Of a stretch of 27,965 nucleotides of DNA, positions 15,900 to 23,982 are shown piece after piece (position 1 is the stretch's first letter; each line of letters starts with the position of its first letter). The stretch spans positions 1 through 27,965 of the forward strand of contig DATGIQ010000235.1 in NCBI GenBank assembly GCA_035295665.1. Direction: 5' to 3'. A program made the position numbers and the translations under genes. This DNA is from DATGIQ01 sp035295665 (GTDB lineage Bacteria > Planctomycetota > Planctomycetia > Gemmatales > Gemmataceae). The notes below the pieces were generated by a model. That model saw only the letters and a list, made by a program, of their open reading frames with translations, ran no database searches and had not been told where the DNA came from.

Positions 15900-16508
15900 T
15901 CACGACTCCCGATCTGCCTCGACGCGCATCTCTTCAAGCATTTCCTTCACGCGCCTGAGCACGCGGAAAGCCGTTCGTTCCGTGCAGCCGACCTTCGAGC
16001 TGATCTCGGCAGCCGTGTAGCCTTGCAAGCTCAGAGCGAGAATTTCCCGGTGCCGGCCTTCCAGGCTGCTCATCAGCTGTTCCACGGTCTCGGTGAGGAT
16101 GGCAGCCTCGGAAGGGGTGGGCTCATCGGAGCTGGTTCCACTATCCCCGCTGGCATCGTCATCCGAAGGCGGAATCGCGATCTCCCGTTGTACATCGCGG
16201 CTGGCCGAATGGAAGTATTCGATCCTGCGGCCGCATTTGCGCATCGTGATGACGACCAACCAGGCCCAAAGATTGTCCCAGCTTTCCAGGCCGGTGATTT
16301 CTCCACCAGCCTGGTGAGCAAAGAAGCTGCGAAACACAGATTGAAGGACGTCTTCGGGATCCAGCTTCTGGCGGATCTGGGGATCGAGCCGCCGCCGTGC
16401 TAACTCGATCAGGCGGTTGGCAAAGCGGTTGAAGACCTGGGCCGCGGCATCATTATCGCCGACCCGCAATCGGGCCATCATATCATCGAACGACTGATTG
16501 TGTGGCAT
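15900..16508 (-). CDS. ECF-type RNA polymerase sigma factor (planctomycete kinase-associated type)
   Basis: This 202-residue protein has a sigma region 2 (about 10-95: FNRFANRLIELARRRLD, KLDPEDVLQSVFRSFFAHQ, LWAWLVVITMRKCGRR), an acidic Ser-rich linker (105-135) and a region 4 helix-turn-helix (about 138-195: LSLQGYTAAEISSKVGCTERTAFRVLRRVKEML). The frame reaches a GTG at 16556, but the predicted promoter places transcription start near 16534, downstream of that GTG, so the ATG at 16508 is preferred even though its ribosome-binding site is weak. The Ser/Thr kinase gene follows on the same strand, and no anti-sigma gene is seen. I infer that activity is controlled by phosphorylation from the neighbouring kinase. 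Confidence 0.93.
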   Translation of the reverse strand: MPHNQSFDDMMARLRVGDNDAAAQVFNRFANRLIELARRRLDPQIRQKLDPEDVLQSVFRSFFAHQAGGEITGLESWDNLWAWLVVITMRKCGRRIEYFHSASRDVQREIAIPPSDDDASGDSGTSSDEPTPSEAAILTETVEQLMSSLEGRHREILALSLQGYTAAEISSKVGCTERTAFRVLRRVKEMLEEMRVEADRES

Positions 16509-16540
16509 GGGAGCCGACCCGTCATTGGGCAGTGCTTCCC

Positions 16541-16569
16541 ATCTTAACAATCCCACTCAGCGCTTGCAA
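16541..16569 (-). promoter_or_regulatory. Sigma70-like promoter of the ECF sigma/kinase operon
   Basis: On the minus strand TTGCAA (16569-16564) and TAAGAT (16546-16541) are exactly 17 bases apart, each 4-5 of 6 to consensus. The predicted start near 16534 leaves a leader of about 26 bases to the ATG at 16508 and rules out the upstream GTG. Confidence 0.55.
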
Positions 16570-16585
16570 TTGCCGCGTTGATATC

Positions 16586-16605
16586 CCCATCGATCTGTCG
16601 ATGGG
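16586..16605. promoter_or_regulatory. Perfect palindrome upstream of the ECF promoter
   Basis: CCCATCGA-tctg-TCGATGGG is a perfect 8-bp inverted repeat with a 4-base centre, located about 17 bases upstream of the -35 element. The position suits an activator-binding site. Confidence 0.4.
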
Positions 16606-16738
16606 TTGCCAAAGAAGTGCAGAAGGATCCCAACGTGGGTCGGAAAGGACGCGGACCGGCACCCTGCGGGGGGCCCTGGGCACGCCCCCCGTTCGCCGGA
16701 TAGTTTCGAGAGCATTTTGGGGTTATGGAATCGGTCTG

Positions 16739-16930
16739 TCAGGGGGATCCCACTTGCGTGGGAACGGATACGAGGTCGGCCGGCATCGAATCTCCTGTAA
16801 ATCCGCCGCTAGGCGTTAGCCGGGTCTCCAGCGCTTCGAGCCGCGGGCGGACCCGGACGGTACTGGGACGGACCACGGGGCGCGATTGGGATTCTTTGCA
16901 GATCTTGGCAAAGATTTCACGGATGCTCAT
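16739..16930 (-). CDS. Short protein with the planctomycete LExLExR motif
   Basis: The frame encodes 63 residues: MSIREIFAKIC, a basic stretch, then RPRLEALETRLTPSGGF and a short tail. RLEALETRLTP is the N-terminal motif that planctomycetes place at the start of many large exported proteins; the metalloprotease at 17770 has a variant (LEPLESRVVP). The ATG at 16930 has GAGGAA at good spacing. Such motifs are normally followed by hundreds of residues, so this is either a genuine mini-protein or the stump of a truncated exported protein. No continuation is visible downstream in the other frames. Confidence 0.5.
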   Translation of the reverse strand: MSIREIFAKICKESQSRPVVRPSTVRVRPRLEALETRLTPSGGFTGDSMPADLVSVPTQVGSP

Positions 16931-17065
16931 TGTCTGTTCCTCACTGCGATAACCGAGATGGCGCACCGGGGGTGCTGTCCGGCGACGCTGCCGGTCCTCG
17001 TGCGTTTCGTTGCATGCCTCCACGGAGAGACCTTCCGGTTTCCGCGCGGAAACTCGGTAGGATGA

Positions 17066-17209
17066 TCAGGTCAATGGGGAAAAATCGGACTCAGGGAGGG
17101 GGGCGAAGGCCATGCTGGCCAAGTAGCTCAGGCGGCGGATTGGGGTCTGCGCCACGGGAGCGGCATCAGGGTGGAGGGAATGGGGGAGGGTTGGGCTAGG
17201 CTGGAGCAT
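17066..17209 (-). CDS. Possible 47-residue hypothetical protein
   Basis: I recognise no family. The frame from the ATG at 17209 ends at 17066 and has third codon positions that are strongly G or C, as in real genes of this window. The peptide is proline-rich at the start (MLQPSPTLPHSLHP) and contains PIRRLSYLASMAF. The ribosome-binding site is weak (GAGAAG), and the longer frame upstream has no support. Listed as tentative. Confidence 0.3.
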   Translation of the reverse strand: MLQPSPTLPHSLHPDAAPVAQTPIRRLSYLASMAFAPLPESDFSPLT

Positions 17210-17638
17210 GGGTCGCTTCTCTGTTTCCGGGTTCACCGTAGTGCCCGGAAGGACCCATGCGTGGACAAACGGAAGGACGGGTCCCGCCAGGCACAGCGCA
17301 TCCGCTCGGTCCTTGTCCCCGCCCTCCGACAGATTTCCCGTTGTGTGGTGGAGCGGACCGATCGAACCGCGACCACGGAACTGTTCCGATTCCGTGGCCT
17401 GCGGGCATCCCATACCGATTCTGCCCAAACCCTAGGTCACGGCGATTCAGGCGTCAAGATAGCTCAGAATCCCCGACTTCGCCCCAAAAAGCCGCCCCAA
17501 AGCGCCACGCCGCAAACCATTGCCGCTTTTACCCTTACGCTATCCCAAGCGGCCAGGCCGAACTTTTTCTGAAAATTCTCGTCCGAGCGTGTCAGTAAAC
17601 GGGGTCCGTTTCGCACTTATCTAATAGAGGGGAAATTT
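17210..17638. other. Intergenic stretch without a recognisable gene
   Basis: Several overlapping open frames exist on both strands, but none has a domain, a good start signal or consistent codon use. The last 100 bases before 17639 become more AT-rich and probably contain the promoter of the leader/metalloprotease transcript; I could not identify a convincing -35/-10 pair. Confidence 0.4.
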
Positions 17639-17698
17639 ATGGATAAGATGAACCGGCACCTGCCTCACGGATTCGTTCTCGCGCAGCACCGGTCTTAG
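17639..17698 (+). CDS. Possible 19-residue leader peptide
   Basis: An ATG at 17639 is preceded by a strong ribosome-binding sequence (GAGGGG, 5-6 bases away) and opens a 19-codon frame ending in TAG at 17698. The peptide is basic with four histidines and is not in frame with the metalloprotease that starts 71 bases further on. Two small hairpins lie between its stop and the next ribosome-binding site. The order suggests a translated leader rather than a functional protein. Confidence 0.4.
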   Translation: MDKMNRHLPHGFVLAQHRS

Positions 17699-17710
17699 TT
17701 TCGGACTCGC

Positions 17711-17745
17711 AGCCATCGCGTGGATGGCTCACCGACTCGCTCGGT
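17711..17745 (+). promoter_or_regulatory. Tandem hairpins between leader ORF and metalloprotease
   Basis: AGCCATC-GCGTG-GATGGCT (17711-17729) is a perfect 7-bp hairpin. ACCGA-CTCGC-TCGGT (17731-17745) follows directly with 5 bp. They end about ten bases before the metalloprotease ribosome-binding site (GGAGG), so they could affect initiation or mRNA stability. Confidence 0.4.
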
Positions 17746-17769
17746 TCCGTTTTGATGGAGGAAACGCCA

Positions 17770-19662
17770 ATGCGTCTCTTGCCCTGCCCGACCCGTGCGC
17801 GCCCGGCCCAACCTCGCCCGTTCGTCCGTCGCGCGCTACCACAGCTCGAACCGCTCGAATCCCGGGTGGTTCCGTATTCCACCTCAGGGAATGCCTGGCC
17901 GAACCCCCAGCTGATTACGCTCAGTTTCGTGCCGGATGGTACCAACCTCGGTGGCGCCACGAGCAACCTGTTTTCCTCGTTCAACGCTAAATGGTCGACC
18001 TCGACCTGGGAAAACCAGATCCTCAAGGCTGCCCAGTTGTGGGCGCAGCAGACCAACATCAACTTCAGTGTGATCTCGGATAGCGGTGCCGATGAGGGTT
18101 CCGGCAATTATCAACAGGGCGATTCCACAATCGGCGACATCCGCATTAGCGGCTTCAACTTCGGTAGTTCGACCCTGGCCGAGGCCTACATGCCGCCGCC
18201 CGCCAACAATTACTCCATCGCCGGCGACATCGCGTTCAACACCGGCCAAACCTTCAATATCGGTTCCACCTTCGACCTGATGACGGTCGCGGCACATGAA
18301 ATCGGCCACGCCCTTGGCCTGCTTCACAGCAGCTATACCAACGCAGTGATGTACGCGACCTACCAAAGTCGGTTCACAGCGCTGGGCAGCGATGATGTTT
18401 CCGGAATCCGTGCGATCTATAGTGGGGCTCGCTCGTACGATGCCTTCGGCGGCAGTAACAATGCCTTCTCGACGGCCAGCAACCTGACCAGCCTAATCGA
18501 CTCGAATTCGACCGTGCTGGAGACCGGCCTGAATATCAGCTCGACGTCGCAGAAGGAGTATTTCACGATCACGGCTCCGGCCACGACCACCGGCACCATG
18601 ACCGTGACCGTCCAGAGCAGCGGCCTGAGCTTGCTGGCTCCAACCCTGACGGTCTACAACTCCAGTCAGACGCAGATCGGCTATGCTTCGGGCGCCAACC
18701 AGTACGGCACGACCTTGACCGTCAACCTCACCGGTGTCAGCGCGGGCCAGCAGTTCTATGTCAAGGTGGGCGGAGCCGACACCTCGGCCTTCGGTACGGG
18801 CGCCTATGCCCTGACCTTTGCCTTTGCGGGAATCGCGCCCCAACCCATACCGTTGCCGAACACGCAAGTGCTCAACGGCTATCCCATCCAGGGGGGCGGC
18901 GGCCAGGCGGAACAAGCCGGCGACCCTCACGGCAAGGATACCGCCTGGGACACCTTCGGCTTAACCGATGATGACACGACATCGACCCAGACTTCCCCGA
19001 GCCCGGACGGACGGTTCGTTGCCCAAGTTTACCAGAACCTCCTCGGCCGCCAGGCCGATTCGGCCGGCCTGCAATCGTGGAGCGCGGCGATCGATGCCGG
19101 CACCCTCACCCGCAACCAGGTCGTGCAGGGAATCCAGAATAGTCTGGAGTACCGAACCCTCGAGGTGAACAACGCTTATCAACAGATCCTCGGCCGTCTG
19201 GCGGACACGAATGGACTGAACACGTTCGTCCACTTCCTGCAAACCGGCGGCACGGTGCAACAGCTCGACGCCATCCTGGGAAGCAGCCAGGAATTTCAGA
19301 ATGATGCCCAGAAGCAGGACACTACGCCTGGACTGACGACGGCCCACGAGAAAACCGTCGACTTCCTGTTCCAGAAGGTCCTGAACCGGACAGCCGATAC
19401 GAGCGGATTAGCCACCTTCAGCAATGCCCTGGATAACGGTGCCACGCCCTTGACGGTGGCTTCGGCGGTCGTTTCGAGTCAAGAGGCCAACGAGGATCTG
19501 GTGAATAGCCTGTATACGCAGCTCTTGAGGCGTTCGGCCGATACGGCGGGGCTCGATGGCTTCACCCAGGCACTGCGCCAAGGCACGGATGTCGAAGCCG
19601 TCGTTGCCGGGATCATGGGCTCCGAGGAGTACTTTGGGTTAACGCAGCCAGTGGCCCAGTAA
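17770..19662 (+). CDS. Exported matrixin-like zinc metalloprotease with PPC and DUF4214 repeats
   Basis: This 630-residue protein has an N-terminal basic region with the planctomycete LEPLESRVVP motif, a matrixin/metzincin catalytic domain (about 50-222) with the zinc motif HEIGHALGLLH (His176, Glu177, His180, His186) and a downstream methionine in NAVMYATY, a PPC-type beta domain (about 235-352), a Gly/Asp-rich linker, and four DUF4214 repeats (about 415-625; each has a VYQNLLGRQADSAGL-like core). The catalytic residues are intact, so an extracellular or surface peptidase is expected. DUF4214 repeats occur in surface and secreted proteins and may bind a matrix. The ATG at 17770 has GGAGG 8-9 bases upstream; the TTG and ATG six codons earlier overlap that site and are rejected. 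Confidence 0.92.
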   Translation: MRLLPCPTRARPAQPRPFVRRALPQLEPLESRVVPYSTSGNAWPNPQLITLSFVPDGTNLGGATSNLFSSFNAKWSTSTWENQILKAAQLWAQQTNINFSVISDSGADEGSGNYQQGDSTIGDIRISGFNFGSSTLAEAYMPPPANNYSIAGDIAFNTGQTFNIGSTFDLMTVAAHEIGHALGLLHSSYTNAVMYATYQSRFTALGSDDVSGIRAIYSGARSYDAFGGSNNAFSTASNLTSLIDSNSTVLETGLNISSTSQKEYFTITAPATTTGTMTVTVQSSGLSLLAPTLTVYNSSQTQIGYASGANQYGTTLTVNLTGVSAGQQFYVKVGGADTSAFGTGAYALTFAFAGIAPQPIPLPNTQVLNGYPIQGGGGQAEQAGDPHGKDTAWDTFGLTDDDTTSTQTSPSPDGRFVAQVYQNLLGRQADSAGLQSWSAAIDAGTLTRNQVVQGIQNSLEYRTLEVNNAYQQILGRLADTNGLNTFVHFLQTGGTVQQLDAILGSSQEFQNDAQKQDTTPGLTTAHEKTVDFLFQKVLNRTADTSGLATFSNALDNGATPLTVASAVVSSQEANEDLVNSLYTQLLRRSADTAGLDGFTQALRQGTDVEAVVAGIMGSEEYFGLTQPVAQ

Positions 19663-19695
19663 GGCGACGTCGTGTACTGATGCGTCGTGCACGAA

Positions 19696-19735
19696 GGCGA
19701 AGCGTGGGGCGTTGGAGAAGCGCCTCACGCTCGCC
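19696..19735 (+). terminator. Hairpin downstream of the metalloprotease
   Basis: GGCGA-A-GCGTG (19696-19706) pairs with CACGC-TCGCC (19726-19735) with one bulged A, and the stem can extend by GGGGCG with CGCCTC. It starts 34 bases after the stop but has no U tract, so termination is only plausible. Confidence 0.4.
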
Positions 19736-19926
19736 GTAACCCCGACAGACCGCGTACCGGTCCGATACGCCACCGAGAGCGAAGCCCATCGCCCTCCGTC
19801 GGGAGATTCATGGGGAGCTCGCAGGGGTAGGGATGCTCCCAGCCGTGCCTGGTTCACCGCTGGACACGGTCTGGCTTGGCTCCGTCCCGACCCCCTGCGA
19901 GTTAAATTTCCCTGACTCGGCAGGGC

Positions 19927-21201
19927 TCAGACATTGAAGATCCGCCGAACGTTATCGCGGAGCAGCAAGCGCGCTAGCTCGAAGGCCTGCAACTCGGTGT
20001 AAATCCGCGGACGGATAAATTCGTCGGCCAACACTTGGGACAGGATGCGGCGGTACATGTTAAACTTCGGCAGACCGAATTCCAGTTTGTACATGTCGCT
20101 GTAGTAACCAATCTGCTTCGTCTTTGGCACGGCCTGCAATCGGGCCCGTAAATCTTGCTGGATATAAGCCGGAATATTCGAATACCACCAGTGCCCGCTG
20201 GTCATCACGTTCGGGAAGATCCAACTGTAGCTCACCAGCTCCTGGTTCTGCCCAGTGCTCAGCACGGAAATACAGAAGGTGACATCGGCGAAAGCGTTGA
20301 AGAGCTGGGCATATTGAATCAGCGAGGTGCGCTGATCGAACAAATCCTGCCCCTGATGGACGCCATGCTCGTACACGCGGCGGTTGACTCCGATCATCAA
20401 ATCGAACGGAAGGTGAAACGTCCGGCAATGCTCGGCCAGCATCCAGAATACGCCACGGCTAAGGAGCAGGCGGTCGTGCAAATCATTCTGCGGCAGGCGG
20501 TGAAGCACTGCCGACAGCTGCTGCTCCGAAACGACGCTGGGGACAAAGTCGGGCGGCAAGGAGATGGCACAAGCCTTGGCTCCGTGGCGGCAAAAATGGT
20601 CGAACAGCGCCGTCAGTGCTTGTCGCAAACTCGCCGCATCGCCGACCTCGATGTTGGTCGCCTTGGCCAGCCGTTGCCGCACGGCGGGCTTATCCAGGTG
20701 GAAGACCAAGTCATCGGTACGCAAACAAGGGACATAGCGGTTGGTGTCGAATCCTTGAAGCGGGTCGTCGAACTCGTTGGTCAGAAACACTTTTTCGATG
20801 TTGGCCTGGCGGAGAACGCGCATTTCCCAGTCAGGGCTTTTCATGAGCTTCTCGGCCGTGTCGCACAGCCACGTCGCATCGGCCAAGCTGAGCCGTTGGC
20901 CTTGATAGTTCAGAAAGGCGCGGGCGATCTCCAGGAACCATTGGTACTGGATGGTATTATCGAATTGGGCCATGTGGTAGAGGATGGCCCGTACCCGCTC
21001 CCGCGGTTCGACGTCCGGTGCTAACGGACTCTGATCCATGCCGGCCGCATGCGCCAGCTCCGTGTAGTAATGGTAACCCAGGATATCATCGAGACTGCGG
21101 GCGGTCGGGTGGTGCGGATCGATGTGCGAATGAGGATCGATCAGCGGAATGTGGCAGATTTCCGTATAGAGCTCTTGTGCGAGCGGGTCGTAAAGCATCA
21201 T
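19927..21201 (-). CDS. Uronate isomerase (UxaC)-like amidohydrolase
   Basis: This 424-residue protein looks like a divergent member of the uronate isomerase branch of the amidohydrolase superfamily. It has the N-terminal metal motif IPLIDPHSHIDPHHP, the UxaC-like segments YQWFLEIARAFL, VFLTNEFDDPL and RTDDLVFHLDKP, and the C-terminal FPNVMTSGHWWYSNIP and YYSDMYKLEFGLPKFNMYRRILSQVL. Classical UxaC interconverts glucuronate/fructuronate or galacturonate/tagaturonate; this protein is shorter than usual (about 470), so substrate is uncertain. It is the last gene of a tight minus-strand run, 27 bases after the WD40 gene. The start is one of two adjacent ATGs (21201/21198), without a clear ribosome-binding site. 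Confidence 0.75.
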   Translation of the reverse strand: MMLYDPLAQELYTEICHIPLIDPHSHIDPHHPTARSLDDILGYHYYTELAHAAGMDQSPLAPDVEPRERVRAILYHMAQFDNTIQYQWFLEIARAFLNYQGQRLSLADATWLCDTAEKLMKSPDWEMRVLRQANIEKVFLTNEFDDPLQGFDTNRYVPCLRTDDLVFHLDKPAVRQRLAKATNIEVGDAASLRQALTALFDHFCRHGAKACAISLPPDFVPSVVSEQQLSAVLHRLPQNDLHDRLLLSRGVFWMLAEHCRTFHLPFDLMIGVNRRVYEHGVHQGQDLFDQRTSLIQYAQLFNAFADVTFCISVLSTGQNQELVSYSWIFPNVMTSGHWWYSNIPAYIQQDLRARLQAVPKTKQIGYYSDMYKLEFGLPKFNMYRRILSQVLADEFIRPRIYTELQAFELARLLLRDNVRRIFNV

Positions 21202-21228
21202 GGCAATGAATGAGGTTTCCGACAGCCT

Positions 21229-22371
21229 TCACTTTAATTCCCACAGACGCAGGCAAGCATCCCGCCCCCCCGAGAGGACGGTCCGACCATCGGGGGAGAC
21301 GGCCATGCTGTACACCGCATCGGTGTGTCCCTCGAAACGGCGCAGGAGCTTTTCGTTGGCCACCGCCTCCAGCGGCCAGCCGTTGTCGTGCTCGTAAGGT
21401 TGGCGATTTTGCGCATGTTGATCCTCGGCAAGGTCCCACAGCCGGAGGCTCTTGTCCGCTCCTCCACTCATGGCAAACGGGCCCTTTTCCACCACACTAG
21501 CGGCTCCTCGCGGTGCGGGGGGCATAAAATAGCGCGAAGGGACAAATCCAACCGCATATACAGGCCCCACATGCCCAACAAGCCGGCGCAGGAGCCGGCC
21601 GCTTTCCACCTCCCATAACCGCACGCTGGCATCCACGCTGCCGGATAGGGCCCAGCGGCCATCAGGGGAAAACGCGACACTGGTCACAGCCAGATAATGG
21701 CCTCCGTAACTGCGCACTTCCTTGCCTGCTGCGCGGTCCCAAAGCCGCATCGTCCGATCCGCGCTTCCCGAGAGCACGCGCTTGCCGTCTGGCGAAATGG
21801 CCACGCTCCAAATCCAATCCCCGTGTCCCACGAGGGAGCGTTTTTCTTTGCCCTTCTCGCGATCCCAGAGGCGCAACAGTTTGTCCGCGCCGCCCGAAAC
21901 TACCGTATTGCCATCCGGCGAAAAGGCGACGGCGGTAACCGCTCCTGAGTGTCCTCTGAGTGTCTGCACTTCGGTCCCGTTCGCCGCGTCCCACAGACGA
22001 ATGGTTTGATCGGCGCTGCCCGAAGCCACAAGATGGCCGTCCCGCGAGAACGCAACCGCGAGGACCGCTCCGGTGTGTCCCTCGAAGCGGTGCAATTCGC
22101 GTCCCGTTGCCACATCCCACAGGCGAACGGTCCGATCATAACTCCCGGACAGGGCCCGGTGACCATCTGCGGAAAAGGCGACGCTCCAGATGTTGTCCCG
22201 ATGACCTTCGAAGTGCCGTGTTTCCTTGACCGTCGCAGCCGGTTTATTCTCTACAGAAGCAGCCGGCGGCAAAGTTGCAGCCCTTATGAGGAAGGGAAGC
22301 AGGAGGGCAGAGATAAACAGGCAATTGAAAATGAAAAATTTGCAGGCAATTTGAGGATGAGAAGGGAGCAT
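21229..22371 (-). CDS. Exported seven-bladed WD40 beta-propeller protein
   Basis: This 380-residue protein consists of an N-terminal signal or anchor (IACKFFIFNCLFISALLLPFLI) and seven WD40 repeats of the GH...SVAFSPDG...SGSADRTVRLWD type, beginning at about residues 52, 94, 136, 178, 220, 262 and 340. Blade six is interrupted by two insertions. Seven blades make a complete propeller, normally a protein-interaction platform, and no catalytic domain is attached. The open frame extends into the permease gene, but the ATG at 22371 has GGAG at good spacing and starts the signal. It lies 32 bases after the permease and 27 bases before the isomerase-like gene, so I infer one operon. The hydrophobic N-terminus is partly encoded by an AT-rich low-complexity repeat. 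Confidence 0.9.
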   Translation of the reverse strand: MLPSHPQIACKFFIFNCLFISALLLPFLIRAATLPPAASVENKPAATVKETRHFEGHRDNIWSVAFSADGHRALSGSYDRTVRLWDVATGRELHRFEGHTGAVLAVAFSRDGHLVASGSADQTIRLWDAANGTEVQTLRGHSGAVTAVAFSPDGNTVVSGGADKLLRLWDREKGKEKRSLVGHGDWIWSVAISPDGKRVLSGSADRTMRLWDRAAGKEVRSYGGHYLAVTSVAFSPDGRWALSGSVDASVRLWEVESGRLLRRLVGHVGPVYAVGFVPSRYFMPPAPRGAASVVEKGPFAMSGGADKSLRLWDLAEDQHAQNRQPYEHDNGWPLEAVANEKLLRRFEGHTDAVYSMAVSPDGRTVLSGGRDACLRLWELK

Positions 22372-22403
22372 GATGTCACTCCGGCGCTGCGTCAGGAGGC
22401 TCG

Positions 22404-23942
22404 CTAGTCCAACCGCAAAAACGACCACGCTACCCCGAGAAAGCCGCTGCCAAAGCCGAGCAGCACCAGGCATCCCTCGCCGATACGGCGAAGGTCCGGA
22501 CTCGGATTGAGCAGCAGCTGCTTGTAGGCATCCAGGGCCCAACCCTGGGGCGTCGTGAGACTGATCTGCCGCATCAGCTCCGGCATCAATTCGCTCGGCA
22601 TGAGGCAGCCGCTGATCCCCGCCAGCACCAGCACAAGCAACGTTCCATAGATGGCCACCTGTGTTTCCGTCCGGGCCAGACTAGCGATCAGCAAGGCCAA
22701 GCCCATGGCCGCCCAGGAGCTGGCCAAGACCACGGGCAAGATCAACAACGCCTGCTTGGCAAAAGGCCACTGCTCCGGACCCCATTTCATGCCGAAGACC
22801 AGCTTGCCGGCCCCCAACAAGAAAAGGGCCTGGCCCACGGAAAGCACGAAACAAGGCAAGAGCTTGCCAAGGAGGATTTGGCTGCGCGTGAGCGGGGCCG
22901 CCCGCAACCGCTTCAGGGTGCCCTGCCGCCGTTCCGAAACAAACAGCCAGCCGACGGTCAGCACCAGGAAAAAGGCAAACATAACCGTATAGCTCGGGAC
23001 GAGAAGCTGATAGCGCACGGCCCCGCGTTTGAGCGGTCCCAAGCCGTCCTCATGGTAAACGCTGGCCTCGGCACCGCCCTCCTTTTTGGGTTCCGATTTG
23101 GTCAAGGCAGCCCAGGTCTTGCCCGTCAATTCGTACTTGGGAAATAGCCGCTTCAACGCGCCTTGTACGCCGCTTCCCAGCGAAGCCTTCATCTCGCGCG
23201 GCAGGAATTTCCCGCCGGGCACCTCCTCCGCCAACATGCTCATGAACGAGGGTTGCCCCAGTTTTTCGAAGGCCCGGCCAATCATCCAGGGAAGGATGAC
23301 CCGCAGCAGCGATACCTGGGCAACTTGCTCGTTGATCGAGGCGGCCGTCATCTGCGTGGGGTCGCGGAGCAGGAACGCGTCGAGTTCGGCCAGCTTGACG
23401 CCGTCGCGGTAAAAGGGATTGAGCCCATCGGCGAGGAAGGAGCTGGCATGGACGTGCGTGCTGAATTCAGGGCCAAACACCAAGATTGCAGACCGTTTGC
23501 TGCTGCGAACGAGCCGCTCCGCTTCTTCCCGGGTTGGGATCACCTCCACCCGAATGCCGGCAGTCTCCGCCAGGTCCCGCTGCACGACCTTGGCCCACGT
23601 TTCCTGAGGAAAACGCAGCGCTTCCTGGGCCTGAACAGCCGTCAGCGCAGCCAGTGCGTGCGGATTGAGCGCGGAGAGCATTCCACCGGGGCAGGGGGTC
23701 TGCATGAGCCAGGTCAGTGCACCTCTGATCTGCTCGGCCGGCTCGATATAGCCCCGATCGAGATCGACCAGCGAGATGCGCATCCGCTCGTCCGGCTTCT
23801 GACCAAAGCCTTCGCCCAGAGAAAGGCCGAGCACGAGAATAAAGATGAACGGCATCGCCAACAGGATAATACCGGCGCGGGGATCGCGCACCAGGAGTCG
23901 CCATTCCTTCTTCGCTATCGTCCACATGGCCCTGCTCGGCAT
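22404..23942 (-). CDS. ABC-2 type transporter permease
   Basis: This 512-residue integral membrane protein has the ABC-2 layout: a cytoplasmic N-terminus with MWTIAKKEWRLLVRDPRAGIILLAMPFIFILVLGLSLG-type TM1, a large extracytoplasmic domain (about 50-315), and five further membrane segments (about 320-510) including SERRQGTLKRLRAAPLTRSQILLGKLLP, the conserved coupling region of ABC-2 exporters. It should pair with the ATPase encoded 40 bases upstream to form an exporter; substrate is unknown. The start may be the ATG at 23942 or the one at 23927, and neither has a good ribosome-binding site. Confidence 0.92.
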   Translation of the reverse strand: MPSRAMWTIAKKEWRLLVRDPRAGIILLAMPFIFILVLGLSLGEGFGQKPDERMRISLVDLDRGYIEPAEQIRGALTWLMQTPCPGGMLSALNPHALAALTAVQAQEALRFPQETWAKVVQRDLAETAGIRVEVIPTREEAERLVRSSKRSAILVFGPEFSTHVHASSFLADGLNPFYRDGVKLAELDAFLLRDPTQMTAASINEQVAQVSLLRVILPWMIGRAFEKLGQPSFMSMLAEEVPGGKFLPREMKASLGSGVQGALKRLFPKYELTGKTWAALTKSEPKKEGGAEASVYHEDGLGPLKRGAVRYQLLVPSYTVMFAFFLVLTVGWLFVSERRQGTLKRLRAAPLTRSQILLGKLLPCFVLSVGQALFLLGAGKLVFGMKWGPEQWPFAKQALLILPVVLASSWAAMGLALLIASLARTETQVAIYGTLLVLVLAGISGCLMPSELMPELMRQISLTTPQGWALDAYKQLLLNPSPDLRRIGEGCLVLLGFGSGFLGVAWSFLRLD

Positions 23943-23982
23943 TCAGCGAGCAAACCCAGCTCCTCACGCTCCGAAGGGAACG

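Noticed and set aside
16748..16763. TCCCAC-ttgc-GTGGGA hairpin
   Set aside because: Only six base pairs, and it lies within the end of the short LExLExR ORF. A related GATCCCA/GTGGG motif near 16625 hints at a repeat, but it is too short to call.
19910..19925. CCCTG/CAGGG hairpin near the end of the isomerase-like gene
   Set aside because: Five base pairs only, with no U tract; too weak to call a terminator.
20155..21024. 289-residue plus-strand ORF
   Set aside because: Antisense to the uronate-isomerase-like gene, which has conserved motifs.
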